DNA of 29,741 nucleotides from Ferruginibacter sp. Its GTDB lineage: Bacteria > Bacteroidota > Bacteroidia > Chitinophagales > Chitinophagaceae. A program made the translations under genes and the position numbers. Under the pieces are notes generated by a model that searched no databases, had not been told where the DNA came from, and saw only the letters and a program-made list of their open reading frames with translations. Positions 1 through 7,736 of the stretch are shown one piece after another. Positions within the stretch are counted from its first letter, which is position 1, and every line of letters starts with the position of its first letter. The stretch lies in NCBI GenBank assembly GCA_030831725.1, contig JAURKN010000142.1, positions 1 to 29,741 on the forward strand, given 5' to 3'.

Positions 1-219
1 ATCACTTCTTCCATATCTTGTTTGCCCGAAGCAGGCGGACCTGATTCCTATTATGTGGATCCACGCTCTGCAAAAGAAATAGCAGATGCCATGATGAAGC
101 TTGAAACAGATGAATCAAGAAGAAAAATGATGATTGCTACCGGTAAAGAATACGCGATGAATTTCACTCCAAAGAAATCAGCGGAAAATATCATGAACGC
201 ATACAAAGCCCTGTTTTGA
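1..219 (+). CDS. glycosyltransferase family 4 (C-terminal fragment)
   Basis: The frame is open from base 1, so the gene begins upstream and only its last 72 codons are present. The visible part reads ITSSISCLPEAGG followed by DSYYVDP. This matches the end of the nucleotide-sugar-binding Rossmann domain of GT-B, GT4-type glycosyltransferases, where an 'S..S.LPEV.G.AA..VDP' segment precedes the last helices. The remaining residues form the amphipathic helices usual at the end of this fold (ADAMMKLETDESRRKMMIATGKEYA). Such enzymes transfer a sugar from a nucleotide donor to a lipid, polysaccharide or other acceptor at the cytoplasmic membrane. Donor and acceptor cannot be read from this fragment. 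The stop codon overlaps the TTG start of the next gene, so the two are probably co-transcribed. Internal TTG or ATG codons here are not starts. Confidence 0.85.
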   Translation: MTSSISCLPEAGGPDSYYVDPRSAKEIADAMMKLETDESRRKMMIATGKEYAMNFTPKKSAENIMNAYKALF

Positions 220-785
220 AATTCAGTATCGACATAGAAAAATGCATTGATGTCCTTGAAAAAGGAGGATTGATACTGTATCCAACCGACACGGTATGGG
301 GTATCGGATGTGACCCTACGAATGAAAATCCTGTCGATAGGATATACAAACTGAAACAAAGATCCGCTTCAAAATCGATGATCATTCTGGTGGCGGATGA
401 ATCTGACATACTGATGTACACCGATTCTGGCCCCACTAAAATGTATGACTATATCAAGGGAATACATAAACCGACCACTGTCATATATCCGAACGCAAAA
501 AATCTTGCAGCCAATTTGATCAATAACGATGGCAGCATAGCCATAAGAGTGGTAAAAGATGAGTTTTGCTCATCATTGATTCAGCAATTTGGAAAGGCTT
601 TGGTTTCCACCTCTGCCAATATTTCCGGATACCCGGCACCGGGGAATTTTAATGACATCGACATTCTTGTAAGAGATGGTGTGGATTATATCGTTACCCA
701 TAAACAGGATGATGAAAGCATCGCTTCTCCAAGCGCAATCATCAGTATCAAGGAAAATGGAGATATTGAGATTATTCGTTCCTGA
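216..785 (+). CDS. Sua5/YciO/YrdC-type threonylcarbamoyl-AMP synthase
   Basis: This 189-residue protein belongs to the Sua5/YrdC family, whose TsaC members make threonylcarbamoyl-AMP from threonine, bicarbonate and ATP for the t6A37 modification of ANN-decoding tRNAs in the cytoplasm. Visible family marks are LYPTDTVWGIGCDP at about residues 21-34, the KLKQRSASKSM substrate/ATP-binding basic motif at 46-55, and STSANISG at 131-138. The length fits the short TsaC-like form without the C-terminal Sua5 domain. The only plausible start is the TTG at 216, because no in-frame ATG precedes the conserved PTDT motif. It overlaps the glycosyltransferase stop by 4 bases, implying translational coupling. 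The next gene converges from the other strand with no spacer. The paralogue YciO is a possible alternative, but the intact motifs favour the TsaC role. Confidence 0.9.
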   Translation: MKFSIDIEKCIDVLEKGGLILYPTDTVWGIGCDPTNENPVDRIYKLKQRSASKSMIILVADESDILMYTDSGPTKMYDYIKGIHKPTTVIYPNAKNLAANLINNDGSIAIRVVKDEFCSSLIQQFGKALVSTSANISGYPAPGNFNDIDILVRDGVDYIVTHKQDDESIASPSAIISIKENGDIEIIRS

Positions 786-1367
786 TTACAATATTTTCAA
801 ACCTACACCAACGTGTATCGTCTGGCTTTTCCATTTTTCCTGACTCGTAGCATCATTAATATCGGTCAAACCAACCTGATACCTGCCATAAACCCTGATT
901 TTGGAAAAATTGAGTTGAATACCAGCCAATAAAGAGAAGTCTCCTGATTTGAATGCATTTTCCGCATTTTGCTTGACACTTAAACTGCTGTTAGAAAGTA
1001 TGCCATAGCGAGGACCGACCTGCAAGCAGATTTTCTTGCTAGGCTTGAAATTCAGAAGAATAGGAATATTGATATAACCCAGTTTGATGTTTTTCACATC
1101 TACATTGGAATAAATGGAATCAAGGGAATTGGAAGTCTTCATGCTGGTTGAACTGTAATATATCTCGGGTTGAATACCGAAAGTCTTGTTCAATTTGATT
1201 TCCGCAAATCCACCTAGATGATATCCATATGCGAATTCATCATCAAATGATTTTCCGGATAATTTAAGCACATCGGCTCCTCCTTTTATGCCAAGAGAAA
1301 ATCCCTGTGCCTGAATGTTGGTACAATAAAAAAATACCAGCGTTGCGATTAAGATTGTCTTTTTCAT
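786..1367 (-). CDS. outer membrane beta-barrel protein (PorT-like family)
   Basis: This 193-residue protein starts with a clear signal peptide (MKKTILIATLVFFYCTNIQAQ, cut near residue 21). It continues as a chain of alternating hydrophobic/polar strands: FSLGIKGGADVLKL, YHLGGFAEIKL, FGIQPEIYYS, INIPILLNF, QVGPRYGIL, FSLLAGIQL, IRVYGRYQVGL, IHVGVGLKI. This pattern and size match the small 8-stranded barrels annotated as 'porin family' or 'outer membrane beta-barrel' proteins in Bacteroidota (OMP_b-brl_2 type). The precise role is unknown; PorT itself belongs to the T9SS machinery, but most homologues are uncharacterised. The gene is monocistronic, with a Bacteroidota-type promoter about 20 bp upstream of the ATG. 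Its stop codon directly abuts the stop of the convergent Sua5 gene. Confidence 0.8.
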   Translation of the reverse strand: MKKTILIATLVFFYCTNIQAQGFSLGIKGGADVLKLSGKSFDDEFAYGYHLGGFAEIKLNKTFGIQPEIYYSSTSMKTSNSLDSIYSNVDVKNIKLGYINIPILLNFKPSKKICLQVGPRYGILSNSSLSVKQNAENAFKSGDFSLLAGIQLNFSKIRVYGRYQVGLTDINDATSQEKWKSQTIHVGVGLKIL

Positions 1368-1388
1368 GGATGCAGTTTTAATATGATG

Positions 1389-1417
1389 TAAAAGTAGAAA
1401 AATATAGTTAATTCCAA
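1389..1417 (-). promoter_or_regulatory. Bacteroidota-type promoter for the outer membrane barrel gene
   Basis: Read on the minus strand, TTG (-33 element, plus-strand CAA at 1415-1417) is followed after 18 bp by TACTTTTA (1389-1396), which matches TAnnTTTG at 7 of 8 positions. The predicted transcript starts a few bases later, about 15-20 nt before the ATG ending at 1367. Confidence 0.5.
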
Positions 1418-1469
1418 TGAACTTATGATCATAATTGGTAAAAGACTGGTTAATCTGGATTTCATTTGT

Positions 1470-1477
1470 TACCTTTG
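1470..1477 (+). promoter_or_regulatory. -7 element of the helicase promoter
   Basis: TACCTTTG is a perfect TAnnTTTG Bacteroidota -7 box. The -33 region (around 1446-1450, CTGGT) is only a weak match to TTTG. Transcription would start near 1482-1484, leaving a leader of about 170 nt before the helicase ATG at 1655. Confidence 0.55.
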
Positions 1478-1518
1478 CGGCGCAATACTATTTTGAGAAT
1501 TGCATGACCTGCTATATC

Positions 1519-1641
1519 GCTGTTGAAACAGCTGATCTTTTTCATAATCAGTTTCTTCTTCTCCCAACGGCCCGTGCAGAACATGTGATCATCAGTCACC
1601 GTTGGGCCGAAACAATCATACCGCGAATGCGGTATCCCAAC
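1519..1641 (+). promoter_or_regulatory. structured 5' leader of the DEAD-box helicase mRNA, candidate two-state RNA element
   Basis: Four dyads lie between the promoter and the start codon. They are GCTGT/ACAGC (1519-1523 with 1528-1532), CTGAT/ATCAG (1532-1536 with 1547-1551), CCCAACGG/CCGTTGGG (1563-1570 with 1599-1606) and ATACCGC-GAAT-GCGGTAT (1618-1624 with 1629-1635). A second CCCAAC at 1636-1641, directly after the last hairpin, can also pair with GTTGGG at 1601-1606. That pairing would enclose the 1618-1635 hairpin and compete with the upstream pairing. A third option pairs CGGCCC (1568-1573) with GGGCCG (1604-1609). The final stem ends 13 nt before the AUG. These pairings are read directly from the sequence; a regulatory role (temperature, autoregulation or ligand) is inference. 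Confidence 0.5.
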
Positions 1642-1654
1642 TAAATTTATTATT

Positions 1655-3364
1655 ATGTCCACTTTTGAAGCTTTAGGGCTCAAAGAACCTATTTTACAAT
1701 CCATAGCAGAACTTGGATTCGTACAACCTACCCCTATTCAGGAACAAGCCATTCCGGTCCTTGTTTCAGGAACCACCGATTTTGTCGGACTCGCACAGAC
1801 CGGAACAGGAAAAACAGCCGCTTTCGGTTTGCCTTTGCTCCACCTGATGGAATCCGGAGAACGTTACCCGCAAGCCCTTGTTGTTTGTCCAACCCGTGAA
1901 CTTTGCCTTCAAATCACAAGTGATCTTCAGTTGTACAAAAAACACCTCAAGGGAATACACACAGAAGCCGTATATGGAGGTGCATCCATCACCATGCAGA
2001 TGAGAAATCTCAAATCAGGCGTACAAATCGTAGTGGCAACCCCCGGAAGATTGATCGACCTAATTGAAAGAAAAGCGATAGACCTGCAAAAAGTAAAATA
2101 TGTCGTACTTGATGAGGCCGATGAAATGCTGAACATGGGATTCAGAGACGATATCGATTTTGTACTGAGTAATACCGTAAATCGCGAAAGCATCTGGTTG
2201 TTCAGTGCTACCATGCCGCCGGAAGTACGTGCCATTTCAAAAAACTACATGTCATCTCCCAAAGAGATTACTGTAGGAAAAAAGAACAGCGGAAACGCGA
2301 ACATCGATCATCAATACTACATCACAGCCGCCCATCATCGTTATGAAACACTGAAAAGATTGATTGATTTCAATCCGGGCATGTATGGTATCATCTTTAC
2401 CAGAACCAAAGCGGATGCTCAGGAAATATCTGAAAGACTTTCTAAAAACGGTTATGAGATTGAAGCGCTTCATGGTGATCTAACCCAGCAACAGAGAGAT
2501 AAGGTTATGGGAAGATTCCGCAGCAAAGCACTACAGTTGCTGATTGCGACAGACGTTGCCGCAAGAGGTATCGATGTTGATGGTATCACTCACGTTATCA
2601 ACTATGAACTTCCTGATGACATGGAAGTATATACACACAGAAGCGGAAGAACGGCAAGAGCAGGTAAAAGCGGAATTTGCATCTCCATCTGTCACGTAAA
2701 AGAGACTTACAAAATCCGTCAACTGGAAAAACTCATCAATGCTCAATTCCATAAAACCGACATCCCTAGCGGAAAAGAAGTTTGTCGCAGACAGTTTTTC
2801 CATTTCATGGATAAATTGATCAATACAGACATTTCTCACGGAGATTATGAAACCTATCTTCCTGATCTCATGCATAAGTTCGAAAATGTGACCAAAGAAG
2901 AAGTGCTTCAACGTGTAGCAGCCCTCGAATTCGATCATTTTCTGAAGTATTATGAAAATGCGGATGATCTTAATATTTCTCTGGACAGAAGAAGGAACGA
3001 ACCTATGAATGCCAGAAACGATCAAAGCAGAGCGGGCAGATCTTTCAACAGAAGAGACTCGGGATACACCAGGCTGTTCGTCAACTTGGGTACAAAAGAT
3101 GGTTTTTACAAAGCCAGCTTCCTGCAATTCATTCTTGATGAAAGCAATTTGAAAAAAGATGTGCTTGGAAAAATAGACATGCGCGAAATGAACACATGGC
3201 TTGAGATAGATAAAGCTGAAGCAGGCAGAATGATCAAATCGATTGATGGTAAAAAATACAACAATAGGATCATTCGTATGAACGAAGCTGATGGTGGATT
3301 CCGCCGTCCAAGCGATGAGGGGAGAAAAAGAAGTTTCGCTCCAAGAGAGAGAAAACCATATTGA
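1655..3364 (+). CDS. DEAD-box ATP-dependent RNA helicase with DbpA-type RNA-binding domain
   Basis: This 569-residue protein unwinds or remodels RNA in the cytoplasm, probably in ribosome assembly or RNA decay. All core motifs are present: Q motif (FVQPTPIQ, 22-29), motif I AQTGTGKT (47-54), PTREL (79-83), TPGR (129-132), DEAD (153-156), SAT (184-186), ATDVAARGID (298-307) and HRSGRTARAG (328-337). After a linker, residues about 471-545 resemble the DbpA RRM-like domain (YTRLFVNLGTKDG, then NNRIIR). That domain targets 23S rRNA in DbpA and related helicases. A short basic Arg/Lys-rich tail ends the protein. It has features of both the DeaD/CsdA and DbpA groups, so no gene symbol is given. The gene is monocistronic, with a long structured leader upstream and a strong hairpin terminator after it, typical of cold-responsive helicase genes. 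Confidence 0.93.
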   Translation: MSTFEALGLKEPILQSIAELGFVQPTPIQEQAIPVLVSGTTDFVGLAQTGTGKTAAFGLPLLHLMESGERYPQALVVCPTRELCLQITSDLQLYKKHLKGIHTEAVYGGASITMQMRNLKSGVQIVVATPGRLIDLIERKAIDLQKVKYVVLDEADEMLNMGFRDDIDFVLSNTVNRESIWLFSATMPPEVRAISKNYMSSPKEITVGKKNSGNANIDHQYYITAAHHRYETLKRLIDFNPGMYGIIFTRTKADAQEISERLSKNGYEIEALHGDLTQQQRDKVMGRFRSKALQLLIATDVAARGIDVDGITHVINYELPDDMEVYTHRSGRTARAGKSGICISICHVKETYKIRQLEKLINAQFHKTDIPSGKEVCRRQFFHFMDKLINTDISHGDYETYLPDLMHKFENVTKEEVLQRVAALEFDHFLKYYENADDLNISLDRRRNEPMNARNDQSRAGRSFNRRDSGYTRLFVNLGTKDGFYKASFLQFILDESNLKKDVLGKIDMREMNTWLEIDKAEAGRMIKSIDGKKYNNRIIRMNEADGGFRRPSDEGRKRSFAPRERKPY

Positions 3365-3395
3365 AATCAATGACAGCTCTTTGTTTTTAAAAGGC

Positions 3396-3434
3396 AAAAA
3401 AAGAACCACATCAAATGATTGTGGTTCTTTTTTT
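3396..3434. terminator. bidirectional intrinsic terminator
   Basis: AAAAAAAGAACCACA (3396-3410) is the perfect inverted repeat of TGTGGTTCTTTTTTT (3420-3434), with a 9-nt loop. Each strand has a stem followed by a U tract. The element lies between the helicase (plus) and the convergent metallophosphoesterase (minus) and can end both transcripts. Confidence 0.9.
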
Positions 3435-3452
3435 ATTGGTTAAGGAATTCCC

Positions 3453-4700
3453 TTATCCCGTTAATTCAATGACCGTAATCTCCGGCAAAACACCTACTCT
3501 TCCCGGATAGCCTAAAAAACCAAATCCACGATTGACATACAGCTTCATATTATCTTCCTCATACAATCCGGCCCATTCTTTATAAATGTATTGAATCGGA
3601 CTCCATTTCAATCCCGGCACCTCCACGCCGAACTGCATGCCATGGGTATGACCCGATAATGTAAGGTTTATGTCGGGGTATTCTTTTTTTACTTGCGCTC
3701 TCCAATGACTTGGATCGTGACTCATCAAAATTTTAAAAGGGACATCTTGTGTTCCGGGATAAGCTTCATGTAATTTTCCGTATTGTTTGAATCCTGCTTT
3801 CGCTCCCCAATTTTCTATACCGATGATGGCTATCTGCTGACCCTCTTTTTCAATGATATCATGTTCATTCAACAGCAGTTTCCATCCCATGGACCTCTGT
3901 AATTCAATCAGTCTTTCCAGATTCTTTTTCTTTTCGAGTTCATCATTCCAACGAACATAATCACCATAATCATGATTTCCCAACACGGAATAAACGCCCA
4001 ATGGTGCATTAAGGGTGGAGAAAAGAGATGCGTGAGGTTCCAATTCGTCTGCAAGATTATTCACAAGGTCGCCGGTGAAAAGGATGATGTCAGCCTGTTG
4101 TTCATTAATCATTTTCACTCCGTCAGCAAGTGCTTTCTGTTCAAAAAAACTTCCGCAATGTATGTCGCTGATATGCAAAATCCTTAAACCATGAAATGCT
4201 TTTGGGAGGTTGTCGAATTTTAATTTTTGGCGGACGACTTTAAACCTGTATTTGTTGCCAAACCCGTACAATAAAGTACCAAAAAGTCCGAATCCGACTG
4301 TAACGCCCAGCCAGCTCATAAAAGTGGAACGGGATATGGCGTCTTCGGATGGAGCCGTATTCGTAATACTGGATTTTCCTTTGATCCAGGCCCATTGCAT
4401 GATTCTTCTTCCATCATCCAATAAAAAAAAGAGCACCGCAACCAACTTGGCTAAAAACAAACCGATAATGAAAGCAAACAAATGGGTCCGGAATTTTTGA
4501 CTCATATCCGGACGTGCTGTTGTAACAAAAAACAAAAAGGCAAGGATGGTGATAATGGAAACAAGCCAATAAATCGAGTTTATCCACCATTTACCTTTCT
4601 CTGTCATTCCAGTGGTCAAATGACGAACGGAATAAAAAACGTAAAGATCCACCATGACCAAAATGGATAAAAAAACAATGGCGCCGATTGGTGTTTTCAT
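3453..4700 (-). CDS. membrane-anchored calcineurin-like metallophosphoesterase (YkuE-type)
   Basis: This 415-residue protein has an N-terminal part with four predicted transmembrane helices (about residues 4-25, 42-62, 73-95 and 128-148). A complete calcineurin-type phosphoesterase domain follows. Its metal ligands are visible: DIH (179-181), GD (210-211), GNHD (241-244), SHD (327-329) and GHTH (350-353). The architecture resembles YkuE and LpxG-like membrane phosphoesterases, which hydrolyse phospho- or pyrophosphate esters such as UDP-diacylglucosamine at the membrane. The actual substrate is not evident. It lies 8 bp downstream of the FMN reductase gene and is probably co-transcribed with it. 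It ends in a shared bidirectional terminator. Confidence 0.88.
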   Translation of the reverse strand: MKTPIGAIVFLSILVMVDLYVFYSVRHLTTGMTEKGKWWINSIYWLVSIITILAFLFFVTTARPDMSQKFRTHLFAFIIGLFLAKLVAVLFFLLDDGRRIMQWAWIKGKSSITNTAPSEDAISRSTFMSWLGVTVGFGLFGTLLYGFGNKYRFKVVRQKLKFDNLPKAFHGLRILHISDIHCGSFFEQKALADGVKMINEQQADIILFTGDLVNNLADELEPHASLFSTLNAPLGVYSVLGNHDYGDYVRWNDELEKKKNLERLIELQRSMGWKLLLNEHDIIEKEGQQIAIIGIENWGAKAGFKQYGKLHEAYPGTQDVPFKILMSHDPSHWRAQVKKEYPDINLTLSGHTHGMQFGVEVPGLKWSPIQYIYKEWAGLYEEDNMKLYVNRGFGFLGYPGRVGVLPEITVIELTG

Positions 4701-4708
4701 TATGGGTA

Positions 4709-5209
4709 TTAAAAATTGATGAAGTCTTCTATCTGTTGTCTGATGACTTTTTCGGTATCTACATCTTTCAGTTTTCCGGTAACATCCAGCAATTTATCAA
4801 CCTGGCTTATGGGCAGTCTGTTGTGATGAACAAGCATTTTAAGGTAAAGAAGAGTACCTGAAAGGTGTTCCATTCCCCTTAAATTACCTGCCCTTCCCGT
4901 TGCCACCCCGGTCAAAAGTGCTTTTTTATGGTGCCAACAACCAGCGATGTCCGATTTGTCGATCATGAGTTTCAGAATGCCGGCAAAAGAACCATTATAC
5001 TCCGGTGAAATGAAAATGATTTTTTGTGCAGGTTTGAGGTAAGTCGACTCCATTTCGATAAAGGCATCGTTTCTGTCTAACCCCGGCATATTTTCCAGAG
5101 AAAGCAGATGGTGGGATATGTTTTTTTCAGTCAATATCTCACTGTAGATTTTAGCGATTTTCAGGGTATTGCTACCGGGTCTGTCTGTAGCGGAAATAAT
5201 GGTGATCAT
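4709..5209 (-). CDS. NADPH-dependent FMN reductase family flavoprotein
   Basis: The protein has about 166 residues from the ATG at 5207-5209. It begins MITIISATDRPGSNTLKIA, the first strand and the phosphate-binding loop (RPGSNT) of the flavodoxin-like FMN_red family. The second signature SPEYNGSFAGILKLMIDK matches the conserved 'SPEYN...P..LKNAIDW' segment. Enzymes of this family reduce FMN, quinones, azo compounds or metals with NAD(P)H in the cytoplasm. An in-frame ATG 60 bases upstream (5267-5269) would add 20 residues (MSKNNSKQEVLSLRINSFIN) that do not fit the family. The internal ATG, preceded by an AT-rich stretch, is therefore the better start. It is the first gene of a two-gene unit with the metallophosphoesterase. 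The physiological substrate is unknown. Confidence 0.85.
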   Translation of the reverse strand: MITIISATDRPGSNTLKIAKIYSEILTEKNISHHLLSLENMPGLDRNDAFIEMESTYLKPAQKIIFISPEYNGSFAGILKLMIDKSDIAGCWHHKKALLTGVATGRAGNLRGMEHLSGTLLYLKMLVHHNRLPISQVDKLLDVTGKLKDVDTEKVIRQQIEDFINF

Positions 5210-5371
5210 GTTAATAAATGAATTGATTCTCAATGATAACACTTCCTGTTTGGAATTGTTTTTTGACATTTCACGGATAAAGTGCTGTTATCTCCAAATC
5301 CTTGATAAGTTTCCCCTTTCATCCACGAAAAAAAACCGATTTTTGTGTAAATTAATTCAAGATTCAGGAAT

Positions 5372-6172
5372 ATGGCAAGAATCATAGGAGTAGCCAATCA
5401 AAAAGGCGGAGTTGGTAAAACCACAACGGCGATTAACTTGGCTGCAAGTTTGGCGACATTGGAGTATAAAACCTTGCTCGTGGATGCTGATCCACAGGCA
5501 AACAGCACTACCGGAGTCGGCTTCGACTTGCACAATGTAACCAAGAGTCTATACGATTGCATGGTGAACGAAGCAACTGCCAAAGACGTGATTTTAAAAA
5601 CCATCATTCCTAATTTGGATTTGATTCCTTCCCACCTGGATTTGGTAGGAGCGGAAATTGAGATGATCAACTACCCCAACAGAGAATCGGTAATGAAAAA
5701 TCTGTTGGCACCCATAGTGAACGACTACGATTTTATTGTAATTGATTGTTCTCCATCACTTGGATTGATAACTGTGAACGCGTTGACAGCGTCACACAGT
5801 GTGGTGATTCCCGTACAAACCGAATTCTTCGCCCTCGAAGGTTTGGGCAAATTGTTGAACACGGTAAAAATTGTACAAAACAGGTTGAATCCCGATCTCA
5901 AAATTGAAGGAATTCTGATGACCATGTATGATAGCAGACTTCGACTGAGCAACCAGGTAGTAAGCGAGGTTCGCAAGCACTTTGATGATCTGGTATTCAA
6001 CAGCATCATACACAGAAATTCAAAACTCAGTGAAGCCCCCAGCGTCGGAAAGCCAGTCATATTATATGATGCCGACAGCAAGGGTTCGGTAAACTATCTT
6101 CACCTTGCAAAAGAAATTTTGCAAAAGAACAATCTCACAAAAATGAATCAGGAAGATAAGATCATGGAATGA
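5372..6172 (+). CDS. parA: ParA/Soj chromosome-partitioning ATPase
   Basis: This 266-residue protein is a chromosomal ParA (Soj, MinD/ParA superfamily). It has the deviant Walker A KGGVGKTT at 11-18, the DADPQAN motif at 38-44, Walker B FIVIDCSPSLG at 121-131 and the HRNSKLSEAPSVGKPV segment near 214-229. ParA binds nonspecific DNA in its ATP form and, with ParB bound at parS sites, segregates origin regions. An AGGA sequence lies about 6 nt before the ATG. It heads the run parA-parB-DUF5683-dapB, all on one strand. No canonical parS (GTTTCACGTGAAAC-like) site is visible in the window. The gap to parB is 27 bp. This is the chromosomal type, not a plasmid system, judging from its length and neighbours. 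Confidence 0.95.
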   Translation: MARIIGVANQKGGVGKTTTAINLAASLATLEYKTLLVDADPQANSTTGVGFDLHNVTKSLYDCMVNEATAKDVILKTIIPNLDLIPSHLDLVGAEIEMINYPNRESVMKNLLAPIVNDYDFIVIDCSPSLGLITVNALTASHSVVIPVQTEFFALEGLGKLLNTVKIVQNRLNPDLKIEGILMTMYDSRLRLSNQVVSEVRKHFDDLVFNSIIHRNSKLSEAPSVGKPVILYDADSKGSVNYLHLAKEILQKNNLTKMNQEDKIME

Positions 6173-6199
6173 TCCCAATCTTTCATAAAGTAATAAATC

Positions 6200-7111
6200 A
6201 TGCAAAAAAAAGGTTCGGAAACTTTAGGTAAAGGAATAAGAAGCTTATTGCAAAATATTGATACCGACTTAAAGAACACAGCCGGAGGATTGAAGAACGA
6301 CATCATCGAACAGAATGTGTCCACCTCGTTGATATCGATTGACCTGATCGATGTGAATCCGGATCAGCCAAGAAAAGATTTCAACGAAACAGCCCTTAGT
6401 GAATTGGCCGCTTCAATTAAGTTACATGGCATCATACAGCCACTCACCGTTTCCGTTACCCCCAACGGAAGATACAGACTGATTGCCGGAGAGAGAAGAT
6501 ACAGAGCATCCAGAATTGCCGGCCTTAAAGAAGTACCTGTTTTTGTAAGAAAAACAACAGATAGCACCATTTTGGAATTGGCGCTTCTGGAAAACCTTCA
6601 AAGGGAAAATCTAAATGCCATCGAAATCGCTTTGAGTTACAAGAGACTTATGGACGATCTTGACTATACACAGGAAGCATTATCCGAGAGAATGGGCAAA
6701 GACAGGTCCACTGTAACGAATTACCTTAGGCTCCTGAAATTGCCGCCAGACATTCAAGTAGCGGTAAGAAACAGCGAACTTTCCATGGGACATGCCAGAG
6801 CCATCATCAACGTTGATGCGGTAGATAAACAGCTTTTCATTTTTTCAGAAATCAAGAAAAAAGGATTGTCTGTAAGACAAACAGAAGAGCTTGTCAGAAA
6901 ACTTTATACCGCAGACAAAGGGAAAAAGACATCGAAGCCAAACGCATTGCCTGAAGCTTTCAGAAAACTGGAAGATAAAATCTCTTCCGAATATGGAACT
7001 AAAGTAAAAATCAACCACAGCAAAAATGGTTACGGTTCAATCATGTTTGAATACTACTCTCTGGAGGAATTGAACAGTTTGCTGGAAAAACTGAAAATCA
7101 ACGTAAGCTGA
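6200..7111 (+). CDS. parB: ParB/Spo0J chromosome-partitioning CTPase
   Basis: This 303-residue protein has the full ParB layout. A short N-terminal ParA-contact region (KGIRSLL, 11-17) precedes the CTP-binding/clamp domain, with ISIDLIDVNPDQPRKDF (45-61), ASIKLHGIIQPL (71-82) and the GERRYRA motif (97-103). ENLQRENL (131-138) is followed by the helix-turn-helix around 155-182 and a C-terminal dimerisation region. ParB loads at parS, spreads as a CTP-dependent sliding clamp, and stimulates ParA. The stop overlaps the ATG of the following DUF5683 gene by one base, so translation is likely coupled. Confidence 0.95.
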   Translation: MQKKGSETLGKGIRSLLQNIDTDLKNTAGGLKNDIIEQNVSTSLISIDLIDVNPDQPRKDFNETALSELAASIKLHGIIQPLTVSVTPNGRYRLIAGERRYRASRIAGLKEVPVFVRKTTDSTILELALLENLQRENLNAIEIALSYKRLMDDLDYTQEALSERMGKDRSTVTNYLRLLKLPPDIQVAVRNSELSMGHARAIINVDAVDKQLFIFSEIKKKGLSVRQTEELVRKLYTADKGKKTSKPNALPEAFRKLEDKISSEYGTKVKINHSKNGYGSIMFEYYSLEELNSLLEKLKINVS

Positions 7112-7707
7112 TGAAAGTCTTTTTGCGGTTTTTCTTTTGGGTTTGTTTTGTTTTTTGTTGCAACTCAACAATTGCTCAGGTTGACTCTGTCAAATCAGTC
7201 TTTTCAGATACAACATTAAAAAAGGGGGAATCAACTGTCATCAATAAAAAGTACAGCCCCAAAAAAGCCATCATTCGATCTGCCGTCATTCCTGGGTGGG
7301 GTCAAATCACAAATAAAAAAGTTTGGAAACTCCCTTTCGTATACGCGGCTTTAGGGACTACAACTTATCTTTTTTTTAGAAACCTGAATCAATATAAAGA
7401 TGCCAGGAATTCTTACATCCTCGCAACAGACAATGACCCTTCCAACGACATTTTAATTCCACAGCCCTACTATAGCGTGAAAGACCAACCTGAAAGAATC
7501 AGGGTATTCAGAAACCAGGTCAGACAAAATGTCGATTACTCCGTAGTTTTCTTCCTGCTATTCTGGGGACTGAATGTCGTGGATGCTGCAGTTGATGCCC
7601 ATCTCAAAACTTTCGATGTGAATGATAAACTATCATTGAACCTGAAACTCGGGCAATCCACTTTTTCCAATACTACAGGCATCAGTCTCATAATGCCCAT
7701 CAAATAA
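7111..7707 (+). CDS. DUF5683 domain membrane protein
   Basis: This 198-residue protein has a signal peptide (MKVFLRFFFWVCFVFCCNSTIAQ). The DUF5683 core follows: KKAIIRSAVIPGWGQITNKK (51-70) and hydrophobic segments near 72-90 and 143-160. The AIxRSxxxPGWGQxxN motif is characteristic of this Bacteroidota family, whose function is not established. Its ATG overlaps the parB stop (TGATG). The order parA-parB-DUF5683-dapB recurs in the phylum, so it is likely a housekeeping envelope protein co-expressed with chromosome segregation. A role linking the two is conjecture. Confidence 0.85.
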   Translation: MKVFLRFFFWVCFVFCCNSTIAQVDSVKSVFSDTTLKKGESTVINKKYSPKKAIIRSAVIPGWGQITNKKVWKLPFVYAALGTTTYLFFRNLNQYKDARNSYILATDNDPSNDILIPQPYYSVKDQPERIRVFRNQVRQNVDYSVVFFLLFWGLNVVDAAVDAHLKTFDVNDKLSLNLKLGQSTFSNTTGISLIMPIK

Positions 7708-7736
7708 TTTTCTTCATTTTACAATCTCACTGAAAC

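Noticed and set aside
1435..1644. 69-codon open frame in the helicase leader (or 46 codons from the ATG at 1503)
   Set aside because: The frame begins upstream of the promoter box, has no recognisable family or composition, and overlaps the RNA hairpins. A leader peptide from 1503 cannot be excluded but has no positive support.
2531..3409. 292-codon open frame opposite the helicase gene
   Set aside because: It is antisense to conserved helicase motifs, has no recognisable domains, and overlaps the terminator.
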